From JBBRXJ01 sp038248505 (lineage in GTDB: Bacteria > Bacteroidota > Bacteroidia > Bacteroidales > JBBRXJ01): a stretch of 42,236 nucleotides of DNA. Location of the stretch: assembly GCA_038248505.1 (NCBI GenBank), contig JBBRXJ010000020.1, positions 1 through 42,236 on the forward strand, in the 5' to 3' direction. Numbering within the stretch: position 1 is the stretch's first letter; each line of letters opens with the position of its first letter. Below the pieces are notes generated by a model. That model was not told the origin of the DNA and made no database searches. It saw only the letters and a list, made by a program, of their open reading frames with translations. This document shows, piece after piece, positions 42,173-42,236 of this stretch. The translations under genes and the position numbers were made by a program.

Positions 42173-42236
42173 TCAATTAATACTCGATAACTCATTACGA
42201 ATGCGCTCTGCATTTGGTGTGTCTCCAAAGTCTGAA
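42173..42236 (-). CDS. 3' end of an unidentified leftward gene, cut by the window
   Basis: On the minus strand the frame from the window edge reads SDFGDTPNAERIRNELSSIN and then TGA at 42175-42173. It has no internal stop, and a convergent gene end 30 bp after pyrF is plausible. Twenty residues are too few to name a family. Confidence 0.5.
   Translation of the reverse strand, partial: SDFGDTPNAERIRNELSSIN

Noticed and set aside
1..42236. CRISPR arrays, rRNA, tRNA, integrase or transposase genes
   Set aside because: I looked through all gaps on both strands and saw no regularly spaced repeats, no cloverleaf-like sequence and no mobile-element enzyme.

Overview
The window reads as a chromosomal stretch of an AT-rich Bacteroidota genome. 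Four things point there. A very large secreted protein carries a type IX secretion C-terminal sorting domain (11694-17927). At least six genes have a Bacteroidota-type -7 box (TAnnTTTG) 14-30 nt before the start. Shine-Dalgarno motifs are almost absent. Menaquinone is made by the futalosine route. Presence of hldD implies an LPS-type outer membrane. I see no rRNA, tRNA, CRISPR array, phage or intact insertion sequence.

Layout. 3-1277 is the 3' part of an LtaS-type membrane sulfatase-fold enzyme, separated by an 18-bp perfect hairpin from a leftward block (2441-9428 read right to left): a GH28-like lipoprotein, a serine-type sulfatase and an outer-membrane-like protein, then a tightly overlapped set of acetyltransferase, CorA, PabB and PabC, then a HEAT-repeat protein. 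lepA (9527-11317) runs rightward. The giant PKD-repeat T9SS substrate runs leftward and is divergent from clpB (18198-20783). An ABM-monooxygenase/Fe-alcohol dehydrogenase pair follows. A second leftward block (22384-25390) holds mqnB, mqnD, hldD and a STAS protein. From 25458 rightward come folE, fabD and a threonine operon (thrA, a HAD hydrolase, thrC) in which the HAD gene sits where homoserine kinase would be expected. 31634-33149 is an accessory patch: a GC-rich inverted repeat, a VapC-type toxin with a frameshifted antitoxin and a 28-bp palindromic operator, and a convergent YciO/Sua5 gene. From 33604 rightward lie a TMTC-like membrane glycosyltransferase with TPRs, a three-gene iron-sulfur sensor module (thioredoxin-like ferredoxin, [FeFe]-hydrogenase-like PAS protein, SpoIIE phosphatase), then purM, prfA and pyrF.

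How genes work together. mqnB and mqnD are consecutive-type enzymes of menaquinone synthesis. pabB/pabC and folE both feed folate. thrA and thrC start and end threonine synthesis. GH28-like protein plus sulfatase suggests attack on a sulfated polysaccharide. The hydrogenase-like protein probably senses redox state or a gas and passes it to the SpoIIE phosphatase; the STAS protein at 22384-22746 is the kind of protein such a phosphatase acts on.

Most worth a second look: the degenerate hydrogenase-like sensor module, the toxin with a frame-broken antitoxin at an A7 tract, the HAD gene in place of thrB, the paired dyads before clpB, and a dispersed small hairpin repeat found in three intergenic gaps.
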